NCBI GenBank assembly: GCA_947096075.1 | Contig: CAMUQE010000033.1 | Location: 1 to 15,415, forward strand | Source: Veillonella parvula | GTDB taxonomy: Bacteria > Bacillota > Negativicutes > Veillonellales > Veillonellaceae | Length of the DNA stretch: 15,415 bases | Reading direction: 5' to 3' | Shown: one piece after another, positions 1 to 7,843 of the stretch | Layout of the letters: the number at the start of each line of letters is the position of its first letter | Position numbering within the stretch: the stretch's first letter is position 1 | Translations under genes and position numbers: made by a program | The notes under the pieces: generated by a model | The model's database searches: none | Seen by the model: only the letters and a program-made list of their open reading frames with translations | Told to the model about the DNA's origin: nothing

Positions 1-132
1 TTCAAGGTTCATCCATGTTTTACAATATTTCCCTTTTTATGACTGAATAATGTTCAATAAAAATTACGAGATGCATAGGGCTAATATAGATCAATTTGTT
101 TATACAGTTAGTCAAAACGTTAGGAGGTTAGT

Positions 133-1149
133 ATGAGTATATTTCCTCAAAAAAATATAGATATCGTAGGCATCGGTGCTAGTACATTAGACCGTTTTAT
201 AGTTGTAGATCATTATCCAACGGGCCGTGAGGTACAGCAAGTCGTATCGTCTACTACCGATGGTGGTGGGCCAGTGGCTACAGCACTAGCGGTGGCCGGA
301 AAATATGGTGCTCGTACGGCTATGATTGATAGTATTGGCGATGACATGGTAGGTCGTCACATATTAGATGACTTTGAAAAATACAATGTTAATACAAATG
401 CAATTCAAGTTGAAGGTGGTACTAATAGTGGGGTGGCTACAATCCTCGTAAAACAGAGTACTGGTGAGCGTGCTGTATTTTTTGAACGATCTACTGCAAC
501 TGAGCCCGATTTTTTAGAGGTTCATAAGCAATTGATAGAAGACGCTTATATTTTGCATATTAATGGTCGACATCGCCAACTCATGCGTTCTGCTATGGCT
601 GTAGCGAAAGAGGCAGGGACTATCATTTCTTTAGATGGTGGTGCTCAGCGTTACGATGAAGATATGAAGCCTATTACAGAAGATAGTCATATCGTTATCG
701 TAGCTCGCGACTATGCTGAAAAATATACGGGCACAACTAATTTAGAAGATGCTTGTCGTATCATTCATGACCATGGTGCTTTAATTGCAGGTGTTACGGA
801 TGGGGCTAATGGTAGCTATTTTGTATGGCCTGATGGTACAGCGTATCGTTGTGAGCCATTCCCGCAGAAAAGTATAGTAGATACTACGGGGGCAGGGGAT
901 AGCTTTCATGGTGCTTTTTTAGCTAATTTAGCACATATAATTAATCATATGAAGAGGCAAGAAACGATTTCAACGAGTAAGTCTCACGGTGTATCTATAC
1001 GTGCTGTAGAGTTGCTCAAACATTGTGCGCACTCCGATTTAGAGAAGGCCGCTATTTTTGCATCTGCGGTAGCTTCTTTAAATACACAAGGCATAGGCGG
1101 GCGAAGTCCACTACCAACGTTACAGTCAGTGCAGGAACTTATAGGATAG
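133..1149 (+). CDS. PfkB-family carbohydrate kinase
   Basis: This 338-residue protein should be a cytoplasmic ATP-dependent sugar or nucleoside kinase of the ribokinase/PfkB fold. An N-terminal strand (IVGIGASTLD, residues 11-20) leads into the substrate-side glycine motif DGGGPVATA at 43-51. The C-terminal PfkB signature DTTGAGDSFHGAF starts at residue 250, with D256 as the expected catalytic base and the GAGD loop as anion hole. The GGP-ATA variant and the C-terminal GGRSPLPT segment resemble the ketohexokinase/sulfofructose-kinase side of the family more than ribokinase, but the substrate cannot be read from sequence. Residues 270-300 form a charged insertion after the signature. The start is set by TAGGAGG 6 bases upstream (121-127). 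The stop lies 10 bases before the potassium transporter, so the two are probably co-transcribed. No convincing promoter was found in 1-120. Confidence 0.9.
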   Translation: MSIFPQKNIDIVGIGASTLDRFIVVDHYPTGREVQQVVSSTTDGGGPVATALAVAGKYGARTAMIDSIGDDMVGRHILDDFEKYNVNTNAIQVEGGTNSGVATILVKQSTGERAVFFERSTATEPDFLEVHKQLIEDAYILHINGRHRQLMRSAMAVAKEAGTIISLDGGAQRYDEDMKPITEDSHIVIVARDYAEKYTGTTNLEDACRIIHDHGALIAGVTDGANGSYFVWPDGTAYRCEPFPQKSIVDTTGAGDSFHGAFLANLAHIINHMKRQETISTSKSHGVSIRAVELLKHCAHSDLEKAAIFASAVASLNTQGIGGRSPLPTLQSVQELIG

Positions 1150-1159
1150 GACTACGGTT

Positions 1160-2521
1160 ATGTGGCAAAATACTTCAAAAAATCAAGTTCAGCAATATAT
1201 GCAACAAAATCCTTATCGTCTATTAGCCCTTAGCTTTTTGGCTGCCATGACTATAGGGACGATATTACTTATGTTGCCCATATCAAATGCTCAAAGCAAT
1301 AGTACAACGCTTGTGGATGCAGCTTTTACCGCAGTATCTTGTGTTTCTGTAACAGGATTGGCGACAGTAGATACCTATTATCATTGGTCCTTGTTTGGCA
1401 AAATCGTCATGGTAATCCTTATCCAATTAGGTGGATTGGGGATTGTTTCGTTTACCACTATTATTGCTCTAGTATTAGGGCGACGGGTAGGTCTAAAAAA
1501 TCGCGTGCTTTTGTCAGAGGATGTAGGGCAAGATGGCATGAAAGGGCTTCTACATATTACGAAGAAACTAACTATTTATACCTTTTGTGTTGAAATTATT
1601 GGTGGTATTATCTATACCATTCAGCTATATCCCTATATTGGTGATGCTGCTTTATATACGGGGATTATGCAATCTATTTCCAGCTTTTGTAACGCAGGAT
1701 TTATATTCTTTGATAATGATCTACCTTATGCCATGGTGGGAGATGTATTATTTAATATGAATACAATGGCCCTTATTGTAATAGGTGGTTTTGGTTATCT
1801 CGCAACTTTTGATATTTGGTCGCATCGCAAGCTACGACGTTTTGTAGATTTAAAACTACATACAAAAATAATGTTAGTTGGCACAACGGCTCTCATCCTT
1901 TTAGGGACTATTATTTTCTTGGCGGTTGAGTGGGCGAATCCCAACACTTTTGGTCCTTTACCTATATGGAACAAGGTCATGGCCTCTCTATTTCAATCGA
2001 TTACACCTCGTACAGCAGGTATTGCTACTGTAGATTATAATGATTTACATCCAATTACCTTGTTTATTACCATCATTTTTATGTTTATTGGGGCAGGTCC
2101 AAACTCCACAGGGGGCGGTGTTAAGATTAGTACCATTGCTGTCGCTTTTCTAGCATCGCGTACATTATTTAATAACCGTCCTGATACAGAGGTTTTTGAA
2201 CGTCGCATATCGTTGGTTACTGTACTTAAGGCAAATGGGATAATCTTTTTATCGATCCTTCTTGTTTTGCTTGCTACTTGTTATTTGGCTTGGGATGAGC
2301 CGTATAACTTTATTCGACTACTTTTTGAGGTAACCTCTGCCTTTGGGACCGTAGGTCTTACAACGGGTATTACACCTGATTTATCTGAAAGTAGTAAATG
2401 GGTGTTGATGCTTGTCATGTTTACGGGTCGTGTAGGGGTTATGACTGTTATTGGTACTTGGGCGTTAAGAACGGCACCGACTAAACCAATTAGCTATGCA
2501 GAAGAGCGTGTATTGTTATAA
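1160..2521 (+). CDS. ktrB: KtrB/TrkH-family potassium uptake membrane subunit
   Basis: This is the ion-conducting subunit of a Ktr-type K+ uptake system in the cytoplasmic membrane. At 453 residues it matches KtrB (about 445-455) better than the longer TrkH proteins. The four M1-P-M2 repeats are all visible through their pore loops, each with the selectivity-filter glycine: VTGLATVD (G66), FCNAGF (G180), RTAGIATVDY (G287) and FGTVGLTTG (G399). The glycine-rich stretch GAGPNSTGGGVK (311-322) in the middle of the third repeat corresponds to the flexible intramembrane gate loop of KtrB/TrkH. Hydrophobic segments run through the whole protein, with short basic cytoplasmic links such as SHRKLRR at 221-227. 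It starts 10 bases after the kinase stop and is followed after 34 bases by the RCK subunit, which fits a KtrB-KtrA pair. Family knowledge suggests Na+-dependent K+ import; that is inferred here. Confidence 0.93.
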   Translation: MWQNTSKNQVQQYMQQNPYRLLALSFLAAMTIGTILLMLPISNAQSNSTTLVDAAFTAVSCVSVTGLATVDTYYHWSLFGKIVMVILIQLGGLGIVSFTTIIALVLGRRVGLKNRVLLSEDVGQDGMKGLLHITKKLTIYTFCVEIIGGIIYTIQLYPYIGDAALYTGIMQSISSFCNAGFIFFDNDLPYAMVGDVLFNMNTMALIVIGGFGYLATFDIWSHRKLRRFVDLKLHTKIMLVGTTALILLGTIIFLAVEWANPNTFGPLPIWNKVMASLFQSITPRTAGIATVDYNDLHPITLFITIIFMFIGAGPNSTGGGVKISTIAVAFLASRTLFNNRPDTEVFERRISLVTVLKANGIIFLSILLVLLATCYLAWDEPYNFIRLLFEVTSAFGTVGLTTGITPDLSESSKWVLMLVMFTGRVGVMTVIGTWALRTAPTKPISYAEERVLL

Positions 2522-2555
2522 AAACAGATTAGATTGAATATAAAAGGGGGCATAT

Positions 2556-3206
2556 ATGAAACATAAAACGATAGCAGTAATAGGTCTTGGTCAATTTGGT
2601 GGCACTGTTGCCAAGATGTTAGCTTCCATGGATCATGAGGTATTAGGTGTAGATATTGATCCAGAAGTTGTACAGAAAATTTCACCATTTATAACACATG
2701 CTATAGTTGCAGATACAACTGATGAAGAGGCAATCAAAGCATTGGCGCTAAGCCAGTTTGATATGGTTATTGTGGCTATAGGTGGCAATCTTCAAGCCAA
2801 TTTAATGACAGCTATGCTTCTTAAAGAGTTAGACGCACCTAAAATTGTGGCCAAGGCTGAAAATAATATACAAGGTAAAATGCTTCATAAAATAGGTGTA
2901 GATCAAGTGATTTACCCCGAATATGATATGGCATTACGCCTTGTACAATTTTTAACTAGAGATCATGTTATGGATTATTTACAACTATCTAAAAATATTA
3001 GTCTCATAGAAATTAAAGTACCGTCATTCTTGGTGGGGGCTAATTTAAAGGACTCCAATTTGCGTGAGAAATATAATCTTAATGCAGTAGGTATAAGACG
3101 CGGTGAGGATTTAGAAGTTCCACCAAACCCAATTACCATTCTCGGTGAAGATGATAAATTATTAGTCATTGGGAATAATTCTGATTTAGATGCATTAACG
3201 GAGTAG
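2556..3206 (+). CDS. ktrA: KtrA-type RCK regulatory subunit of K+ uptake
   Basis: This cytoplasmic regulatory subunit forms, in this family, an octameric ring under KtrB and gates it by binding ATP/ADP (and NAD-type ligands or c-di-AMP in some members). The 216-residue length is typical of KtrA, about half of the duplicated TrkA. The N-terminal Rossmann/RCK domain begins with VIGLGQFGG (8-16), the GxGxFG nucleotide-binding loop, and has the acidic residue D33 at the end of the second strand. The C-terminal TrkA_C/RCK_C domain covers roughly residues 140-216 (LIEIKVPSFLVGANL onward). A strong AAAGGGGG site ends 5 bases before the ATG. The adjacent ktrB upstream fixes its role. A hairpin terminator follows the stop by about 70 bases. 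Confidence 0.93.
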   Translation: MKHKTIAVIGLGQFGGTVAKMLASMDHEVLGVDIDPEVVQKISPFITHAIVADTTDEEAIKALALSQFDMVIVAIGGNLQANLMTAMLLKELDAPKIVAKAENNIQGKMLHKIGVDQVIYPEYDMALRLVQFLTRDHVMDYLQLSKNISLIEIKVPSFLVGANLKDSNLREKYNLNAVGIRRGEDLEVPPNPITILGEDDKLLVIGNNSDLDALTE

Positions 3207-3244
3207 TATGTATACGAAAGATATATAACTACATCGAAAAAATA

Positions 3245-3253
3245 TGATATAAT
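3245..3253 (+). promoter_or_regulatory. Extended -10 promoter for the repeat protein-MoxR operon
   Basis: The sequence reads TGATATAAT, a perfect extended -10 element (TGn plus TATAAT). No good -35 hexamer is present 17 bases upstream, as is common for extended -10 promoters. Transcription would start near 3260, giving a leader of about 60 nt that begins just ahead of the hairpin at 3274-3293. Confidence 0.6.
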
Positions 3254-3273
3254 ATGAATAGAATTCAGTATAG

Positions 3274-3300
3274 GCCATACGTATTCGTATGGCTTTTTTA
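3274..3300 (+). terminator. Intrinsic terminator after ktrA, possibly an attenuator for the next operon
   Basis: A perfect 8-bp stem GCCATACG / CGTATGGC (3274-3281 with 3286-3293) closes a TATT loop and is followed at once by TTTTTT. It can end the kinase-ktrB-ktrA transcript. Because the extended -10 element at 3245-3253 lies upstream, the same hairpin would also be the first structure in the leader of the downstream operon. Confidence 0.8.
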
Positions 3301-3319
3301 TATAGAGATGAAGGTTATT

Positions 3320-4126
3320 ATGACAGAGGAACAATACATAACGGCATTGACCAATAACCCACATGGGATTCGGAACATTCCAAATCCTACAGAAACCATG
3401 CAGCTAACCTGCGTAGCTCAAAATGGTATGTTGTTACAATATATCAAAGAACCTACTCAAAAGGTTATTGAAACAGCGCTTTCACAAGCACCGCGAGCTA
3501 TACAATTCGTTGAAAATCCTACAGAAGAATTGTTAAAAGCCTTAGTGGAAAAAGATTGGGCGGTTTTAGAATACATCAGCGATCCGTCTGATACATTAAT
3601 TCAAAGCGCGTTAGCTCAATCAGGCTGGGCTATTCGCTATATTGCAAACCCATCTGAAGAATTGCAATTAGAAGCGGTGAAGGCGAATTATGATGCCTTA
3701 CAATATATCAATGCTCCAAGCGGGGTTGTGCAGTTACAAGCCGTGCAAGAGAGTTACTTAGCCTTGCGCTACATTGATGAGCCTAGCGTAGCTGTACTAG
3801 AAGCAGCAGTAAAGCAAGATCCACAGACAATGCGGCAGATTACAACCCTCACTAAGGACTTGGCCTTGCATCTGTTTAAGGTAAGTGCGGCTATTGTCGG
3901 TTATATACCTAATACATTGGGTGTTACAGTAGACGAAATCAAAGCTATAATTGTAGATGCTATTTCCAGCGATACAGTTGATGAAGACTATATACGCGAG
4001 TTAATCAACAATAAAGCTATCGGTGGACGTCAATCTAAATGGCCCATCGATTTGGTGTCACTTATAGATGCTTATGGCACCAAAACAGTTAAGAAAATTG
4101 CAGTAGGCGAATATTTGAAATATTAG
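3320..4126 (+). CDS. Tandem 22-residue helical-repeat protein (DUF4116-like), function unknown
   Basis: The 268-residue product is mostly repeats: residues 2-199 divide, without a single gap, into nine consecutive 22-residue units. The rough consensus is [T/S]-E-x-L-x-x-x-A-V-x-x-x-x-x-A-[L/I]-x-Y-I-x-x-P, with units starting at 2, 24, 46, 68, 90, 112, 134, 156 and 178. This predicts a helical solenoid like DUF4116 or other short alpha-repeats, suited to protein binding. Residues 200-268 are a separate non-repeated tail, also probably helical. There is no signal peptide, membrane segment or catalytic motif. The frame stays open back to 3254, but that start would put the terminator hairpin inside the gene. 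ATG 3320 is preceded by AAGG and puts repeat 1 right after Met1, which supports it; ATG 3308 is the alternative. It ends 12 bases before the AAA+ ATPase and is surely co-transcribed with it. Confidence 0.85.
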   Translation: MTEEQYITALTNNPHGIRNIPNPTETMQLTCVAQNGMLLQYIKEPTQKVIETALSQAPRAIQFVENPTEELLKALVEKDWAVLEYISDPSDTLIQSALAQSGWAIRYIANPSEELQLEAVKANYDALQYINAPSGVVQLQAVQESYLALRYIDEPSVAVLEAAVKQDPQTMRQITTLTKDLALHLFKVSAAIVGYIPNTLGVTVDEIKAIIVDAISSDTVDEDYIRELINNKAIGGRQSKWPIDLVSLIDAYGTKTVKKIAVGEYLKY

Positions 4127-4138
4127 AATGGAGATACA

Positions 4139-5239
4139 ATGAACTTTATAGATACAATGACAAGCGTTGAATTAGTGCTTGCCGCTAATCAAGTGCCCTT
4201 GCTCGTCGGTGAGACTGGTATTGGTAAAACCTCTCTCGCAGCGCGTGTAGCAGATGTACACGACTGGGAACTCGTTACTATCGATGGTAACCTCTTAAAA
4301 GAAGGTGAAATCGGAGGCTTGCCAACAGTAGAAACGGTGACGCATACAGATGGTCATGGCATCACACGAAATGTAAAAACTACGGTATATGCTGTGCATC
4401 ATACATTGGAACATGTGGCACAAGCTGTAGACCAAGGCCGCCATGTATTACTATTTATTGACGAAATTAACCGCGCGGAACATGCGGTGCAACAAGAGTT
4501 GATGAACCTTATTCTAAACCGTGAAATTAATGGTTTTTCTTTAAGTGATCAAGTGCGCATTATCGCCGCTATGAACCCTGAGGATTCCTTTGATTACCAA
4601 ACGATTGACATGGACCCAGCACAACAAAACCGTTTTGTATGGCTTTATATGAATGCTGATTATATGCAATGGATTGACTGGGCTATCGGTGCAGGCATTG
4701 AAGAAAAGGTTATCGAATTCATTTCTTCTTATCCAGAATATTTAAATCAACGTCACGAAGACGATATCGATGCTACACCTCGTTCCTTTGAACGCGTGTC
4801 TGGTCTATATAGGATTTATAAAAATCAAGAGGGCACAAGCTATAGCCGAGATGTATTTATGAATGTTATCCGTGGTAACGTAGGCAAACTCATTGCTGAG
4901 GCTTTTGTAAACTTTATCGAGTCCGACCAAGAACCTCTTATTACTTTTGACGATGTATTGGCGGCGGTTCAAAAACCAGGTGCTATTATGTCTATGGCTG
5001 AGCAGGTTAAAGGTGAAAGTCCAACTCGTCTATATGTAGCAGCAAAAAATATGTTGCATCGTTTAAATCGCAATAGCAATGCCCAGGAAGTTCATCACTT
5101 TGTGAAATTTTTGACCTTGTATCCAGGGGACTTGCGCGTAGCCGTTATGAAAGACCTACGTAACACTTATGAGCAGGTTTACGCTTATGCGATTGAAGAT
5201 GACCTCTTTGTAGATACTTTCTTTGAAGCCCAAAAATAG
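4139..5239 (+). CDS. MoxR-family AAA+ ATPase
   Basis: This 366-residue cytoplasmic AAA+ ATPase is of the MoxR/dynein-like type. Visible motifs are Walker A GETGIGKT at 24-31, Walker B LLFIDE at 104-109 followed by INRA, the sensor-1 asparagine in AAMNPED (N146), a QQNRF segment with a candidate arginine finger (R165), and ATPRSFERV around residue 220 as a candidate sensor-2 region. All catalytic residues look intact, so it should hydrolyse ATP. MoxR proteins act with VWA-domain partners to remodel proteins or insert cofactors and metals. The partner here is very probably the DUF2201/VWA protein at 5371, 131 bases downstream. The repeat protein at 3320 lies directly upstream with a 12-base gap. 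TGGAG at 4129-4133 serves as ribosome binding site. The substrate is unknown. Confidence 0.9.
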   Translation: MNFIDTMTSVELVLAANQVPLLVGETGIGKTSLAARVADVHDWELVTIDGNLLKEGEIGGLPTVETVTHTDGHGITRNVKTTVYAVHHTLEHVAQAVDQGRHVLLFIDEINRAEHAVQQELMNLILNREINGFSLSDQVRIIAAMNPEDSFDYQTIDMDPAQQNRFVWLYMNADYMQWIDWAIGAGIEEKVIEFISSYPEYLNQRHEDDIDATPRSFERVSGLYRIYKNQEGTSYSRDVFMNVIRGNVGKLIAEAFVNFIESDQEPLITFDDVLAAVQKPGAIMSMAEQVKGESPTRLYVAAKNMLHRLNRNSNAQEVHHFVKFLTLYPGDLRVAVMKDLRNTYEQVYAYAIEDDLFVDTFFEAQK

Positions 5240-5298
5240 TTCTGCAACATAGTTAACTAAATGAAGATGTATATAGGGATAAATGAATTTAGAGAACT

Positions 5299-5319
5299 AT
5301 TGGTTATAAAATAACCGAT
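5299..5319 (+). repeat. Short inverted repeat in the gap before the VWA gene
   Basis: ATTGGTTAT and ATAACCGAT form a 9-bp stem with one T-G wobble around an AAA loop. No U-run follows, so it is not a normal terminator. It ends 10 bases before the TGATATAAA promoter-like element and overlaps the place where a -35 box would sit, so it may be an operator or an RNA processing/stability hairpin. Confidence 0.4.
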
Positions 5320-5329
5320 ATATATAACA

Positions 5330-5338
5330 TGATATAAA
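5330..5338 (+). promoter_or_regulatory. Possible extended -10 promoter for the VWA gene
   Basis: The sequence TGATATAAA matches TGn plus five of six -10 bases and nearly repeats the element before the first gene of this block. A start near 5345 would give a leader of about 26 nt ending in the strong AGGAGG. The region is very AT-rich, so a chance match is possible. Confidence 0.4.
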
Positions 5339-5370
5339 TAAAATCTAATGTTTAACGAAAAGGAGGTGGA

Positions 5371-7017
5371 ATGATGCAACGAAACTTAGATAAGGATGAT
5401 ATACGCGATGCGTCGGATTTGCTGACTCATATCGATGGCTGGGAAAAAACAGGTTCTTATGATGCGGAGGCTATCGAGGCTCTTGATCGATGCCATGCGA
5501 AACGAGAACGCATTCATCGCGAAGCAGAGGCTTTATATACACAAATATACGCAACCTATGAGGCCTATGTAGATAGCTATGAAAAGCAACATCATAGCAT
5601 GGCGCCTGAACGCATAGCGGCCGATCTTATGAACCATAATATGTCGGATAGCCATATAGGTACCATCGGTCGAGCTCTTGAAGATATACAAGTAGAAGGC
5701 ACGGACCTTGCCGTTATGCAGCAAGCCGTTATGACGCCTGCCTATGAACAACGGTTGTGGAATATTTTGCATGATGTGAATAGCTTACTCCTTGAAGAAG
5801 ACCAATTCTTTGGTTATTTCTATTTACAAATGACTCATCGCATTCGCTTTGATATGACCAGTGCCTTCGGTATTAATCTTAAAAAGGGCGGATATGTGCT
5901 ATATGTAAATCCCTTTATCTTGTTACGTCAACCGCCTGATGTGATGAAGGACGGCATTAAGCGTGAAGTTCTTCATATCATTTCTGCTCATTTGATGCGA
6001 GTAAAAGCACTGAGCCAAGGCTTTCACAAAACAGCAGTCCATATGGCTATGGACATGGTCGTAAATGATTACCTTGAACATGTGGACCGTGATGCGGTAA
6101 CGGTGGCCAATGTAAATACGCGCTTTGGTTTGTTATTAAAGCGTTTCCGTACCATTGAATACTATGCGAAGGCTATTGATAAGGTTATGAAAGAAAAGCT
6201 TGACCTTTTTGTGCCTATCGATAACGCAGATACAGCGGTTGCTATGGAGTTTGATCCTCAAACCAGCCATGATATTTGGGATGAATCTGATTCCATTGAT
6301 ACAGATATGATGGACCAAATCACGGAGCGCTATATCAACGAAGCTTCAAAGGGGGATATGGAAGGCTATGTGAAAAGTCTTATTGATACATTTCAAAAGA
6401 CACGCCGTGCCTTGCCTTGGTATTTCTACCTTAAAAAGCTAATGGGCAAGGTAGCGAGTGGATACAGAAAAACGACGATGCGTCGTAATCGTCGTCAACC
6501 TGAGCGTCTGGAGTTGTCTGGTACATTACGTCAACATAAAGCGAATGTATGGGTAGCTCTCGACATGAGTGGTAGTATAACTGATGTGGAGTTTACAAAT
6601 GCCTTAGAGCAAGTGCTACAAATCGTGCATGCTTATAACCATCGTATTACCGTTGTAGAATGTGATAATGAAGTACGCCGTACCTATACGATGGAATCTG
6701 TAAAAGATGTAAAACCTCGATTAGATGTGCGTGGTGCTACAGCCTTTACCCCTGTATTCTCTATGGCTAATCAAAACCGTGTAGATTTACTTGTATACTT
6801 TACAGATGGCAAAGGGGAAGAGCGACTCCGAGAGGCTCCAAGAGGCTATAAGGTGCTGTGGGTATTGACCGGTGAGAATCCACAATTATCTTTGCATAAC
6901 CCGTACGGCATGGTTCGTGAACTCGGTTATGTGGGGATTGATGAGACTCAGGATATTGATGAGTTTGTACGTATGGCTAACCGCGGAGGCTTTTCTATGG
7001 CTAATCAAGAGATTTAG
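5371..7017 (+). CDS. DUF2201-type protein: metallopeptidase-like region plus C-terminal VWA domain
   Basis: This is a 548-residue soluble protein (547 if the second ATG at 5374 is used; AGGAGG at 5361-5366 spaces better to 5374). The N-terminal 130 residues are helical and charged. Residues 145-235 resemble the putative metallopeptidase half of DUF2201 proteins, with E199, H202, H207 and R210 in REVLHIISAHLMR, followed by AVHMAMDMVVNDYL (222-235). The position of the first histidine of HExxH is Arg198, so a normal zinc site looks broken. The C-terminal VWA-like domain keeps its metal-ion-dependent adhesion site: DMSGS at 398-402, a threonine near 457-460 and YFTDG with D479. Residues 345-390 are a basic linker. 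Standing behind a MoxR ATPase, it is the likely VWA partner of that motor. It may bind a target rather than cleave it. Confidence 0.85.
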   Translation: MMQRNLDKDDIRDASDLLTHIDGWEKTGSYDAEAIEALDRCHAKRERIHREAEALYTQIYATYEAYVDSYEKQHHSMAPERIAADLMNHNMSDSHIGTIGRALEDIQVEGTDLAVMQQAVMTPAYEQRLWNILHDVNSLLLEEDQFFGYFYLQMTHRIRFDMTSAFGINLKKGGYVLYVNPFILLRQPPDVMKDGIKREVLHIISAHLMRVKALSQGFHKTAVHMAMDMVVNDYLEHVDRDAVTVANVNTRFGLLLKRFRTIEYYAKAIDKVMKEKLDLFVPIDNADTAVAMEFDPQTSHDIWDESDSIDTDMMDQITERYINEASKGDMEGYVKSLIDTFQKTRRALPWYFYLKKLMGKVASGYRKTTMRRNRRQPERLELSGTLRQHKANVWVALDMSGSITDVEFTNALEQVLQIVHAYNHRITVVECDNEVRRTYTMESVKDVKPRLDVRGATAFTPVFSMANQNRVDLLVYFTDGKGEERLREAPRGYKVLWVLTGENPQLSLHNPYGMVRELGYVGIDETQDIDEFVRMANRGGFSMANQEI

Positions 7018-7070
7018 TCTATTAGGTCCCAAGTTTTTTATAGGTCTGATCTTGAACCAAGACGGTATAC

Positions 7071-7105
7071 AAAAAAGACGCAATCCAGTGGATTGCGTCT
7101 TTTTT
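7071..7105. terminator. Bidirectional intrinsic terminator between convergent genes
   Basis: AAAAAAGACGCAATCC and its exact reverse complement (16 bp each, 7071-7086 and 7090-7105) flank an AGT loop. The A-run on one side and the T-run on the other let the hairpin stop transcription from the VWA gene (+) and from the hydrolase gene (-). Confidence 0.95.
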
Positions 7106-7122
7106 AGGTCTGTGGATTTTTA

Positions 7123-7800
7123 TTAGCTGTTAAGCTCAATAGAGGAACCTGGATCGATAATGAGCGCTGTTTGGTTATATTTGCCTTCAACTAAACTTGT
7201 GAATACACCTGGTTCACGGTCGATAACAGGCCATGTTTTGTAGTGGATTGGAATGGAGATGCGCGCTTTTACATAGGAAGCGGCAAGGGCTGCATCTTCA
7301 ACACCCATCGTGAAATTATCACCGATAGGAAGAAGTGCATAATCGATTTCGCCAAAGCGATTTAATAATTTCATATCACTAAAGAGTGCAGTATCGCCAG
7401 CGAAGTAAATAATGTCGCCATAGAAGTCTACCAGACATCCTGCGGCATGACCGCCAGGAATGCCAGCGCCGTGGAAGGCAGGAACCATTCGAACAGAACC
7501 AAATTCAAAGTCGAACTTGCCACCTAAATGCATAGCATGAGCGCGGCAACCAGCAGCTGCGGCTTTACCTGCTACCTCTGCTGTAGAGATAACGAGTGCA
7601 TCATTTGCTTTAGCAATGAAATCCGTGTCACCATAGTGATCGTCATGACCATGGCTGACAAAGATATATTGGCATTTAATATCTTCTTTTTTAGCGATAT
7701 CCCATGTATTGCCGGTCAAGAATGGGTCAAATATCATGGATACATCACCGCGAGTGAGCATAAAGCAAGCGTGACCAAAATAAGTTAGTTTTGTTTTCAT
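7123..7800 (-). CDS. UPF0173 family metal-dependent hydrolase (metallo-beta-lactamase fold)
   Basis: This 225-residue protein matches the usual UPF0173 length and layout. It opens with KLTYFGHACF (4-13), carries the metal-binding motif HGHDDH at 50-55 followed by YGD, then H110 in PAFHGAG, D136 in YFAGDT, and H186 in IPIHYKTWP. These are the ligands expected for a two-metal site. The protein is cytoplasmic and its natural substrate is unknown in this family. The frame is open to 7890, but the ATG at 7798-7800 starts the family's usual N-terminus and has GGAAGGAAG in front of it. The upstream extension is AT-rich and unlike the family. It is the only minus-strand gene here, convergent with the VWA gene and divergent from moaC. 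Confidence 0.92.
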   Translation of the reverse strand: MKTKLTYFGHACFMLTRGDVSMIFDPFLTGNTWDIAKKEDIKCQYIFVSHGHDDHYGDTDFIAKANDALVISTAEVAGKAAAAGCRAHAMHLGGKFDFEFGSVRMVPAFHGAGIPGGHAAGCLVDFYGDIIYFAGDTALFSDMKLLNRFGEIDYALLPIGDNFTMGVEDAALAASYVKARISIPIHYKTWPVIDREPGVFTSLVEGKYNQTALIIDPGSSIELNS

Positions 7801-7843
7801 AGGAACACTTCCTTCCTTATACATACAATTGTTAATTCTATTG

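Noticed and set aside
1..132. A promoter for the kinase-ktr operon
   Set aside because: Several -10-like stretches exist but none has a matching -35 or an extended -10; the true promoter may lie here or upstream of the window.
3254..3319. A longer N-terminus for the repeat protein, starting at ATG 3254
   Set aside because: It would begin inside the promoter region and translate through the terminator hairpin at 3274-3300. There is no ribosome binding site before 3254, and the first 22-residue repeat starts right after the Met at 3320.
3320..7017. The MoxR-VWA block as a VMAP-type or other known anti-phage conflict system
   Set aside because: No effector protease, nuclease, TIR, trypsin-like or nucleotide-cyclase domain is seen, and there are no mobile-element genes around. 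Defence is not excluded but nothing in the sequence supports it.
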